Shown: piece after piece, positions 9,653 through 18,044 of the stretch
How the letters are laid out: the number at the start of each line of letters is the position of its first letter
Numbering within the stretch: position 1 is the stretch's first letter
Assembly: GCA_963813345.1 (NCBI GenBank)
Contig: CAWEYR010000028.1
Span: forward strand, 62,001-126,000
Reading direction: 5' to 3'
Source: CAWDDA01 sp963813345
GTDB taxonomy: Bacteria > Acidobacteriota > Blastocatellia > RBC074
Length of the DNA stretch: 64,000 nucleotides
Translations under genes and position numbers: made by a program
The notes under the pieces: model-generated
Told to the model about the DNA's origin: nothing
Seen by the model: the letters and a program-made list of their open reading frames with translations, nothing else
Databases searched by the model: none

Positions 9653-12497
9653 ATGAAAAGTAAAAGCACTAAAGTCGCGCTGATTCTGCTGGCGATTGCG
9701 TGGTTTGCAAACCGCGACGCAAGCGCTCGCCAGAACACCGATGAACTCTTCGAAAAGAAGATCAGACCGATCCTCGCGCAGAAGTGTCAGGTCTGCCATA
9801 ACGCGAAAGCCGGAATGGCCGGACTCGATCTCTCGACCGCCGAAGGCTTCGCCAAGGGTGGGGATTCCGGCCCGCTAGTCGATCGCGAAAAGCTCGAAAA
9901 CAGTCGAATCCTGAAAGTCATCAGCTACGACGAAAAGCTCAAAATGCCCCCGACTGGCAAGCTCAAGGATGAAGAGATTGCCGCAGTCACCGAGTGGGTG
10001 AAAGCCGGCGCGTCATGGCCGGGACAAGCCGAGTGACACAAAGCCGAGTGATAAGACGGCTTCAGTTTCGAAACGGTCAGAGCCCGCACCGGCCATCACT
10101 TTCACCGATGATGAAAAGAAGTTCTGGGCCTTTCAGGCCCTGTCCGCAGCGCAACCGCCACAGGTGACGAACAAGGCATGGATCAAGTCGCCAATCGATC
10201 GCTTTGTGCTTGCACGACTCGAAAGCAAAGGACTCACCCCGGCGCCACCTGCGACAAAGGTCGCGCTCCTGCGTCGAGCCACATTCGATCTGACTGGCCT
10301 TCCTCCGTCACCCGCAGAGATCACGGCCTTTCTCGCTGACAGATCACCTGATGCTTTTGCGAAAGTTGTAGACCGGCTGCTGGCTTCGCCGCGCTATGGT
10401 GAAAAGTGGGGCCGTCACTGGCTTGATGTCGCGCGATATGCAGATTCAAGCGGTAACGACGAAGATCACCGCTATCCCCACGCATGGCGCTACCGGGACT
10501 ACGTTATCGATTCGTTCAATCGAGACCTGCCATTTGATCAGTTTATCCGCGAGCAGATTGCGGGCGACCTGCTGCCTTCGAATGGCGTCAACCGAAGAGG
10601 CATCGTTGCGACCGGGTTCCTGGCGCTCGGACCCAAGGCTCTTGCGCAACAGGACAAGACCAAGATGCTCTATGACGTCTACGACGAGCAGGTGGATGTC
10701 ACGAGCAAAGCGTTCCTTGGTCTCACAGTGTCGTGCGCGCGATGTCACGATCACAAGTTCGATCCGATCCGCACCCGAGACTACTACTCGATGATCTCGG
10801 TCTTCGCGAGCACGCGCAGTTTCGAAAAACCGAAGGAATTTGTCTCGGTACCGCTGACATCGCCTCTGGTTCCGAAGACCAGCTTCGATCGCTATAAAGC
10901 GGCACGCCGCGCAAATGAAGACCTCATGAAGCGCAAGCAGAATGAGATGGACGATATCATCAACCGGGTAAAGGTGCCTGCGGCCCAGGCGGCGGCGGGA
11001 CAGCTCGCGGCGATCATGCTTGCAGCGCGGCGAGTCTATTCGTCGAATGCGGACCCTGCGACAGAAGCGAAAAAGCTGGGAATCAAACTGGATAGATTTC
11101 AGAAGTGGGTTGACTACCTTAAGCCTGGCAAACCTCGCGAACACTTGCTTGAATGGGAGAACGCGACGCAGGCAGATATCGAACGCGTCGCGAACGAATA
11201 TCAGACTCGTTTCAGCACCCGCCTTGTCGAGTGGAATAAGAAGGTCGCTGAATGGCGCAAGAAGTACGATGAGGCAATCGCGAAGAAGAAATCGCCTCTT
11301 CCCGGCAAGCCTGAGTTCGAAGCGGGACAGGACCGATTCTTTGCGCAGGTCTACTTCGGCAAGGAAGGTCCCTTGCAATTCTCCGAGAAGGACGAAGGTG
11401 ACTTCAGTGCGGCAGATGTGACCAGACTCAAACAGCTTCGCGCGCAGAGGGACGGGATAAAGAAGCAGGCGCCGCAAGAGCCGGAAATGGCTTGCGCCGT
11501 GGCAGAAGGTGAATCGGTCTCACAAAAAGTCTTTGTTCGCGGCGACTATCATAATCCGGGTGACGACGTTCCAAAGGCAGTGCCCGCCATCCTGACGTTT
11601 GCGGCGCCGCAGCCGCCGATGGGCAAAGGCAGTGGACGTCTCGAGCTCGCTGAATGGATTGCGAGTCCTTCGAATCCCCTGACATCACGCGTCATCGTCA
11701 ATCGAATCTGGCATTGGCATTTTGGAGATGGCATTGTCGGTACGCCGGACAATTTCGGTCGTATGGGTGAAAAGCCTGCCGACGCTGATCTTCTCGACTA
11801 TCTTGCTCGCGAGTTTGTCAGGGGCGGCTGGTCCATAAAGGCGATGCATCGCACGATGATGCTTTCAAGCACTTATCAAATGTCGAGCCTGCCGCCGAAA
11901 GACGCTATTGATCGCGACCCCGAGAACCGGTTCCTTTCCCGCTTCAATCGCCGACGCCTGGACGTTGAAGAGATGCGTGACGCGCTTCTTGCAATAGATG
12001 GCTCGCTCGACACGACAATGGGTGGGTCGCTGCAAAAGGGCACGGGCACGGATGGAGAGAACGATAACAAGCGGTTGAGTCTGAAACCTGAGAGCTCAAA
12101 ACGACGTTCGGTCTATCTCCCGCTCAGGCGCGCGAACCTTCCTGCGCTTCTAAATCTTTTCGATTTTGGCGATGCAACAACGGTGAATGGAGAGCGGCAG
12201 CTTACGAATGTGCCGACGCAGGCCCTTTTCTGGCTGAACAGCGAATTCGTTACCGAGCGGGCTGCGAATGTCGCCGCGGAGCTGGTGAAGAGCGGAGTTC
12301 CGACCTCGCGCGCAACCATCAACCGGGCATACCTGAAAGTTCTCAATCGAGCTGCGACACCGGATGAGATATCCGGAGCGGAGAGCTATCTGCGCGAGCA
12401 TCGGCTCAGATTTCCCGGAACGAACAGCGATGTGAACGGCTGGGCGTCCCTGGTTCGAGTGCTTATGGCGTCGAATGAGTTCATGTATGTCGATTGA
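9653..12497 (+). CDS. PSCyt1-DUF1549-DUF1553 (PSD1) protein (one frameshift)
   Basis: Large secreted protein of the planctomycete/acidobacterial type. From M-K-S-K-S-T-K (9653) it has a signal peptide, then a c-type haem motif C-Q-V-C-H in a PSCyt1 domain. After a Lys/Pro/Ser linker comes DUF1549, with L-L-R-R-A-T-F-D-L-T-G-L-P-P and a second C-A-R-C-H-D-H-K-F-D-P-I motif. A Lys/Glu-rich helical stretch (about 10920-11480) leads to DUF1553 (N-R-I-W-H-W-H-F-G, G-G-W-S-I-K-A-M-H, V-P-T-Q-A-L-F-W-L-N). The first 128 residues end at TGA 10034-10036 while the rest is open upstream in another frame, so I infer a one-base indel in the linker; two separate proteins are possible. It is followed 16 bases later by DUF1501. 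Confidence 0.85.
10026..10051 (+). repeat. Short tandem duplication in the PSCyt1-DUF1549 linker
   Basis: AAGCCGAGTGA occurs twice with a 15-base offset (10026 and 10041). In the downstream frame this encodes K-P-S-D-T-K-P-S-D-K. In the upstream frame each copy contains a TGA. It marks the place where the two reading frames meet. Confidence 0.7.
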
Positions 12498-12512
12498 TAT
12501 TCGGGAATCACG

Positions 12513-13985
12513 ATGATTGATCCGTGCGAACATGATCCGCTGTCTATGTTGTATCGACAGCGCGTCGAGCCGTTGAGCAGGCGCGCGTGGCTGCGCGCGG
12601 CCGGACTGGGTTTCGGCTCAATGAGCCTGACGGCGTTGCTCGCTTCAGAATCATTCGCTCAGAAAGCATCTGGTCAGGTGGCGAGTCCGCTCGCGGCACG
12701 CGAGCCTCACTTTGCGCCGAAGGCGAAGCGAGTGATCTTCCTTTTCATGCACGGTGGTCCCTCGAGTATCGATACTTTCGATCCAAAGGAACGACTGTCA
12801 CGCGATCACGGCAAGCCACTGCCCATCAAGCGCCCGCTCGCTTTTGACAACAAGTCCGAGGCCGGGCCGCTGATGAAATCGCCATGGACATTTCGTCCGG
12901 GAGGAACGAGCGGCGTTCCGGTAAGCGATCTTTTCCCGCACGTGCGTGACTGTGTCGACGATATGTGCGTCATTCGTTCGATGGTCGGCGAAGGAGTCGA
13001 TCACGGAGCAGCGCTGCTGCAGACATTCACGGGAACGAGCACTTTCATTCGACCGAGCATTGGTTCGTGGACACTTTATGGACTGGGGACTGAGAATCGG
13101 AACCTTCCCGGATTCGTCGCAATCAAGCCATCGCTCGCGCACGGAGGCGCAAAGAACTGGAGTTCAGCTTTTCTTCCTGGCGCTTACCAGGGGACAGCGA
13201 TCGGGCACGCGGGTCTCAAAGTCGACGACATCAAGCGAGAGCCGATCGAATATCTGGCAGCAAAACGTTTGTCACCTGACGAGCAGCGTTTCGAGCTCGA
13301 GATGCTGCGAAATATCAACAAGCGGCACGAAGAGGTACGTCACAGCGACCCGCAGCTCGAAGCGCGTATACAGGCATTCGAGCTCGCGTATCGGATGCAG
13401 GCCGAAGCACCGGAAGTATTTCGAGTTGAATCCGAGTCTGAGGCTACCAAGAAACTGTATGGTCTTGATGACCCGGTGACTCAGGATTTCGCGTGGCAAT
13501 GCCTTCTTGCCAGACGCCTCGCGGAGAATGGAGTCCGCTTTCTGCAGTGCACGCATAGCTACAAATGGGATCAGCATAGCGAGCTGTACAACCTTCACAC
13601 GCAGAATGCGCGTGAAGTCGACAAGCCGATCGCGGGACTGCTGAAAGACCTCAAGGCCCGAGGGCTTCTCAAGGATACGCTTGTAATCTGGGCAGGCGAG
13701 TTCGGTCGCACTCCGGTCTCGCAGGGCGGCGACGGACGGGATCACAACCCGTATGGCTATTCGATATGGATGGCTGGCGGCGGGGTCAAGGGCGGTTTTG
13801 TCTATGGAGGGACGGACGAGATCGGGTATCACGCGGTTGAAGATCGGATGCATATCCACGATTTTCACGCGACCATCCTTCATCTTCTTGGTTTGAATCA
13901 CGAAAAGCTGACCTATCGCTACAGCGGTCGCGATTTCCGATTGACCGATGTGGCTGGTGTGGTGGCGAACAAGATCATTGCTTGA
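12513..13985 (+). CDS. DUF1501 family protein (copy 1)
   Basis: Intact 490-residue exported protein of the DUF1501 family, which belongs to the alkaline phosphatase/sulfatase-like superfamily. The N-terminus has S-R-R-A-W-L-R-A-A-G-L-G-F-G-S-M-S, a Tat-like signal with the twin Arg. Typical blocks follow: V-I-F-L-F-M-H-G-G-P-S-S-I-D-T-F-D-P-K, D-D-M-C-V-I-R-S-M, R-L-A-E-N-G-V-R-F, L-V-I-W-A-G-E-F-G-R-T-P, G-R-D-H-N-P-Y-G and G-L-N-H-E-K-L-T-Y-R-Y-S-G-R-D. Conserved Asp/His residues suggest metal binding. It always seems to be partnered with a PSCyt/DUF1553 gene, here directly upstream. A start at M-L-Y-R-Q (12546) is also possible. Confidence 0.9.
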   Translation: MIDPCEHDPLSMLYRQRVEPLSRRAWLRAAGLGFGSMSLTALLASESFAQKASGQVASPLAAREPHFAPKAKRVIFLFMHGGPSSIDTFDPKERLSRDHGKPLPIKRPLAFDNKSEAGPLMKSPWTFRPGGTSGVPVSDLFPHVRDCVDDMCVIRSMVGEGVDHGAALLQTFTGTSTFIRPSIGSWTLYGLGTENRNLPGFVAIKPSLAHGGAKNWSSAFLPGAYQGTAIGHAGLKVDDIKREPIEYLAAKRLSPDEQRFELEMLRNINKRHEEVRHSDPQLEARIQAFELAYRMQAEAPEVFRVESESEATKKLYGLDDPVTQDFAWQCLLARRLAENGVRFLQCTHSYKWDQHSELYNLHTQNAREVDKPIAGLLKDLKARGLLKDTLVIWAGEFGRTPVSQGGDGRDHNPYGYSIWMAGGGVKGGFVYGGTDEIGYHAVEDRMHIHDFHATILHLLGLNHEKLTYRYSGRDFRLTDVAGVVANKIIA

Positions 13986-14015
13986 GCGGCTCCTCTTCTT
14001 ACAGGAATCAATTCT

Positions 14016-14321
14016 ATGTTCATTCACACGGTATATTTCTGGCTCAAGCCTGAGCTGACTGGCGGCGAAGTAACAAAGTTCTGGCGCGGCGTCGGATCGC
14101 TGACGACGCTTCCAAGCGTAAAGCATGGCTGGATCGGAAAGCCTGCGAAGACGGATCGGCCGATCATCGATCGCTCCTATACCTGCGCTCTCGTTACGGT
14201 TTTCGCCGATGAAAAGGGACACGATGCGTACCAGGTGCATCCGGTGCACGATGAGTTCCGGCGCGAATGCGCGAATTTCTGGTCGAAGATTATCATCTAC
14301 GACTCGGTCACGGAGGCATAA
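14016..14321 (+). CDS. Dabb-family (stress-responsive A/B barrel) protein
   Basis: Intact 101-residue dimeric alpha/beta-barrel protein. The diagnostic opening M-F-I-H-T-V-Y-F-W-L-K-P-E-L and the later Y-Q-V-H-P-V-H-D-E-F match the Dabb fold, and the sequence ends in I-I-I-Y-D-S-V. Members range from small-molecule enzymes to proteins of unknown role; no signal peptide is seen. Its stop overlaps the next ATG (TAATG at 14319-14323), so it is coupled to the DUF1080 gene. Confidence 0.87.
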   Translation: MFIHTVYFWLKPELTGGEVTKFWRGVGSLTTLPSVKHGWIGKPAKTDRPIIDRSYTCALVTVFADEKGHDAYQVHPVHDEFRRECANFWSKIIIYDSVTEA

Positions 14322-15064
14322 TGAATACCCGTAGGGCTCTTGTTTCGATACTGCTCACGGCCATTGCAGCGAGCATCGCAATAGCGTCACTTTCAGTAAT
14401 GCAGATCAAACCTCCCGCAAATGAACCCAAAATCATTAACCCCGGTCCCCGGGCGGGCCGCCTTCGGACGCGATCGTTCTGTTCGATGGGAAAGACCTTT
14501 CGCAATGGCGAAGTGCGAGGCCGGCAGGCGGTGAAGCAAAATGGCTCGTGAAGGATGGTGTGATGCAGGTCGTTAGAGGGCACTGGCGACATTGCTACGA
14601 AACAGACCTTTGATGACGTTCAACTTCACATCGAATGGGCAACGCCGACCGAGGTCAAGGGCACGGGTCAGGAACGCGGCAACAGTGGAGTCTTTTTGCA
14701 GGAGAGTTACGAGCTCCAGGTTCTCGACTCGTTCGACAACAAGACCTATTTTCATGGGCAGGCGGCCGGGATTTACAAGCAGTATGCTCCGCTTGTAAAC
14801 GCGTGCCGCGGGCCCGGTGAGTGGCAGGTCTACGACATCATCTACCACGCTCCGAAGTTTGATGAGGCAGGCAATGCTGTCGTGAAAGCAAGACTGACTG
14901 CATTGCACAACGGCGTGCTTGTCCAGGATAACTCAGAGATCTTCGGAACCACTACGCACGAAGAAGTACAGCCGAAGTACACAAAGCACGGTGCCGCATC
15001 GATCAAACTCCAGGATCACGGCAATCCGATCCGCTTCCGCAATATCTGGGTGCGAAAGATTTAA
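14321..15064 (+). CDS. DUF1080 / 3-keto-glycoside hydrolase-like secreted protein (two frameshifts)
   Basis: Exported protein of about 247 residues of the DUF1080 (concanavalin-like jelly-roll) family, which includes enzymes acting on 3-keto-glycosides. From M-N-T-R-R-A (14321) there is a hydrophobic signal/anchor. A second frame (from about 14450) gives A-I-V-L-F-D-G-K-D-L-S-Q-W and W-L-V-K-D-G-V-M-Q-V. A third (from about 14575) gives Q-L-H-I-E-W-A-T-P, E-R-G-N-S-G-V-F-L-Q, Y-E-L-Q-V-L-D-S-F and the closing I-R-F-R-N-I-W-V-R-K-I, all canonical. The frames change but no part is missing. It sits at the end of the PSCyt/DUF1501/Dabb operon. Confidence 0.82.
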
Positions 15065-15091
15065 GAAGGTACGTTAGGAAGATCTAAGAAG

Positions 15092-15206
15092 TCGACGCAG
15101 AGGGCGCAGAGAGAAGACGCAGAGAACGCAGACGTAAGGCGGTTCACTTTCTGACTCTGCGCCTTCTGCGGTCTCTGCGACTTCTCTGCGCTCTCCGCGT
15201 TGACTT
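15092..15206. repeat. Inverted repeat of CGCAGAGA words, family E
   Basis: Left arm of repeated CGCAGAG words (GACGCAGAGGGCGCAGAGA...) and right arm of the complement (TCTGCGCCTTCTGCGG, TCTCTGCGCTCTCCGCG), with about 20 bases between. It lies between the convergent stops at 15064 and 15221 and probably folds as an imperfect hairpin. Confidence 0.75.
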
Positions 15207-15220
15207 CTACAACTTCCTCG

Positions 15221-15671
15221 CTACCTGATCATCCGTCGATGTTCGACCATGAGACAGCGGTCCTGAACAACCTTGATGCCCTCGCGTGCAAGGCGTTCCG
15301 CAAACTTATCATCGTAGATTCCCACCTGAGTCCAGACCGCGGCAGGACGCGCCGCGAGCAGATCGTCAAGGTGCCCTGCCAGGTGCTCGCTCCGCCGGAA
15401 CACATCGACAAGATCGATCTTTCCTGGAACAGCAGAAAGTGATCGATACACAGGCTTCCCAAGTATTGTAGTCACCTCAGGTTCGTAAACAGGAACAGGT
15501 ACGATCTCGAATCCTGCATCGGCGAGGTAGGCAGGAACGAAGTGTGCCGGTCTGGCTGCGTAGAGCTCACTTCGGATCCCAAGAACGGCTATCCGTTTCG
15601 TCTGCGGCGAGCAATTGTCTTATTCCTGCCGTGTCATTGATCAGGTTGTCTTTCCAATCCATCAATTTCAT
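15221..15671 (-). CDS. CoA-binding domain protein (YccU-like), one frameshift
   Basis: Rossmann-fold CoA-binding protein of about 150 residues. The reading frame continues upstream of the GTG at 15475 through P-V-P-V-Y-E-P-E-V and R-I-A-V-L-G-I-R-S-E-L-Y-A. The family blocks G-K-P-V-Y-R-S-L, I-D-L-V-D-V-F-R-R-S-E and V-W-T-Q-V-G-I-Y-D, then V-V-Q-D-R-C-L-M-V-E-H, match the YccU-type CoA-binding domain. The most likely start is ATG 15671 (or 15662), with the frame changing near 15600. The role is probably metabolic sensing. Only 11 bases separate this start from that of the divergent next gene. Confidence 0.78.
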
Positions 15672-15682
15672 TCTATCACGCG

Positions 15683-16522
15683 ATGCGACGCGAACTTCCT
15701 TCAGACATAGAGACCTATCGCGACGCGTGCTGGCATCGCGAGGCGACGCTGCGCGTTGAGACCGCTATCGAAGCCGAAAGATTTATTGAAGGCGTTGGCT
15801 TCTCGTTTCTCATGACGGACAACAGGAAGCCAGGCCCGTCGCTCTACATTGCAGTTTGCGGCCGTCGCGATGCGCAGATGCCGAGGAATGTACAAAAAGA
15901 TCCGGAAAGCTCGCTCACCTGGATACTCAAGGACGAGATTGCGCGGCGCGGTCGCGTCTACTATGGGAAAGTGCTTCGCGGCAAGGCTACCTTCATCGCG
16001 CCACGGCTAATCGGTTACTTTTCTGCAATCTGGGGAATCCCGAGAACTCAGGAGAAGCGAAGGCTGAGCGCTCCAGCACGCGCGATCCTGAAAGTGCTCC
16101 GCAAGGAGTGGGAAATGGCCACTCAGGACCTCAAGAAGGAATCCGGTATCGCTGATCGTTCAGTGTTTATTCGTGCGATTGACGAGTTGCAGGCTGCGAT
16201 GATCGTCGTTCCGTCAGAGGTAGTCTACGTTCCAAAGTTTACATACATCTGGACCCTGGCCGAAGGAAGATTTCCAAAAGAGCTCTCGACACGAATTGAG
16301 CGTAGCGAAGCCGTAAGAGAGATTGCTCGATGCTTTCTCTCCGGCGCGGGAATGATCATGCCGGGTGAACTCTCGCGGGTTATCGGTCTATCACGTCCTG
16401 AAGTCGGGCTTGGACACAGAGCACTTGTGGCCGACAAGTTTGCTGTTTCACCGGAGCGGGGCGTTTACCATTTGTCGGATCTCGATGTTCGGCTCCGGGC
16501 GATTACGCAAGAATCTTTGTAA
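15683..16522 (+). CDS. AlkZ-related winged-helix protein
   Basis: Intact 279-residue protein that I assign with moderate confidence to the winged-helix AlkZ-related group (relatives of the YcaQ/AlkZ DNA glycosylases). The middle region has L-S-A-P-A-R-A-I-L-K-V-L-R-K-E-W-E followed by L-K-K-E-S-G-I-A-D-R-S-V-F, a helix-turn-helix-like arrangement, and the C-terminal part ends in a small beta domain (G-V-Y-H-L-S-D-L). The AlkZ catalytic Q-x-D pattern is not obvious, so glycosylase activity should not be assumed. Its 3' end overlaps the convergent DUF1501 gene by 20 bases. Confidence 0.5.
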   Translation: MRRELPSDIETYRDACWHREATLRVETAIEAERFIEGVGFSFLMTDNRKPGPSLYIAVCGRRDAQMPRNVQKDPESSLTWILKDEIARRGRVYYGKVLRGKATFIAPRLIGYFSAIWGIPRTQEKRRLSAPARAILKVLRKEWEMATQDLKKESGIADRSVFIRAIDELQAAMIVVPSEVVYVPKFTYIWTLAEGRFPKELSTRIERSEAVREIARCFLSGAGMIMPGELSRVIGLSRPEVGLGHRALVADKFAVSPERGVYHLSDLDVRLRAITQESL

Positions 16523-17935
16523 CAACGTCGCCGTGAACGTCGGTCAAACGAAAATGGCGACCCTGGAACTTATAGGTCAGTTGCTTATGATCGATTCCCA
16601 GACATTGAAGAATCGTCGCCTGAAGATCGAAAATTGATATCGGGTCCGAGACGATGTTATAGCTGAAATCATCCGTCTCACCGACCGTCACTCCGCGTTT
16701 GATGCCTCCACCCGCAAGCCACATCACAAAGTTTCGCGGATGATGGTCACGTCCGTAGTTGTTCTCAGTCAGTTTGCCCTGGCAGTAGACGGTACGTCCG
16801 AACTCCCCGCCCCAGACAACGAGCGTATCGTCCAGCATCCCTCGCTTTTTTAGATCGGTAATAAGCGCAGCAGTAGGTTGATCAGTCCCGCCGCATTGCA
16901 GCGCCAGATCGCGGGGAAGGTCGTTGTGCTGATCCCATCCGCGATGATAGAGCTGAATGAAACGAACATTGCGCTCGGCGAGGCGGCGAGCGAGCAGGCA
17001 GTTGGCTGCATACGTGCCGGGCTTTCGTGAATCAGGTCCGTAAAGATCGAAGATGTAATCGGGCTCCTTTGAAAGGTCCATCAGGTCCGGCACCGAAGTC
17101 TGCATTCGGTAAGCCATCTCGTACTGCGAAATCCGCGTCTCGATCTCAGGATCACCAAAACTTTGCGCCTTGAGCGTATTCAGCTTGCCCACTGCGTCGA
17201 GCATTTCACGCCGGCTCTTGCGAGACAGGCCTGGAGGATCCGCCAGAAAGAGCACCGGATCGCTTCCGGATCTGAATCGGACACCCTGGTGGCTCGACGG
17301 CAGAAAGCCACTCGACCAGAGTCGCGAAAAGAGAGGCTGATCCGTGTTGAGTGCATGCGCCTGTGAGAGCAGAACTACAAAGGCCGGCAGATTCTGATTC
17401 TCGCTGCCAATCCCATAGCTTACCCAGGCGCCCATGCTCGGGCGTCCCGGCTGCTGAAATCCCGTCTGAATGAATGTGATTGCCGGGTCGTGATTGATGG
17501 CATCTGTATGGACTGACCTGATAATCGCAATCTCATCCGCGATCTTCGCTGTGTAAGGAAGCAGCTCGCTTACCCAGGCTCCGGACTGGCCGTGCTGCGC
17601 AAACTTGAAGAGAGATGATGCAACCGGAAGCGTCGACTGACCCGACGTCATCCCGGTAATCCTCTGTCCCATTCGCACGGAAGCGGGGAGATCTGTTCCC
17701 TGCGCTTTCTTGAGCGCCGGCTTGTAATCAAATGTATCGATCTGAGAGGGACCGCCTGACTGGTGCAGAAAAATGACGCGTTTGGCTTTGACCGGAAGCT
17801 GTGTCCCGCGCTGGGGGGCAAAGCAGAGTCATCCGGAAGAATCGATGCCAGCGCCGCGGCGCCAATCCCCTTGCTCAACGAACCAAACAGTTGCCTGCGC
17901 GTCAGATGAAGCTCAGTTTCGCGGTTGATGTTCAT
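16503..17935 (-). CDS. DUF1501 family protein (copy 2, one frameshift)
   Basis: Second DUF1501 protein, about 477 residues. From M-N-I-N-R-E-T-E-L-H (17935) it has T-R-R-Q-L-F-G-S-L-S-K-G-I-G, a Tat-like leader with twin Arg. The body (from about 17810, other frame) carries V-I-F-L-H-Q-S-G-G-P-S-Q-I-D-T-F-D-Y, I-I-R-S-V-H-T-D-A, R-N-V-R-F-I-Q-L-Y-H-R-G-W-D-Q-H, W-G-G-E-F-G-R-T and G-I-D-H-K-Q-L-T-Y-K-F. As in copy 1 it follows a PSCyt/DUF1549/DUF1553 gene in the same direction, here with a palindromic element in the gap. Confidence 0.87.
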
Positions 17936-17951
17936 GCTTATGTTTGGAGTT

Positions 17952-18039
17952 GGTACGTTGTACCGGCGTTTAGCCGGAATCGTCACATTCGAGTAGTTCG
18001 AATGGAACGATTCCGGCTAAACGCCGGTACAACATACCT
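17952..18039. repeat. Long inverted repeat, family B (copy 1)
   Basis: Outer arms GGTACGTTGTACCGG and CCGGTACAACATACC; inner stem-loops CCGGCGTTTAGCCGGAATCGT and ACGATTCCGGCTAAACGCCGG; central segment CATTCGAGTAGTTCGAATGGA. It fills the gap between the PSCyt gene stop and the DUF1501 start. Confidence 0.93.
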
Positions 18040-18044
18040 CATAC

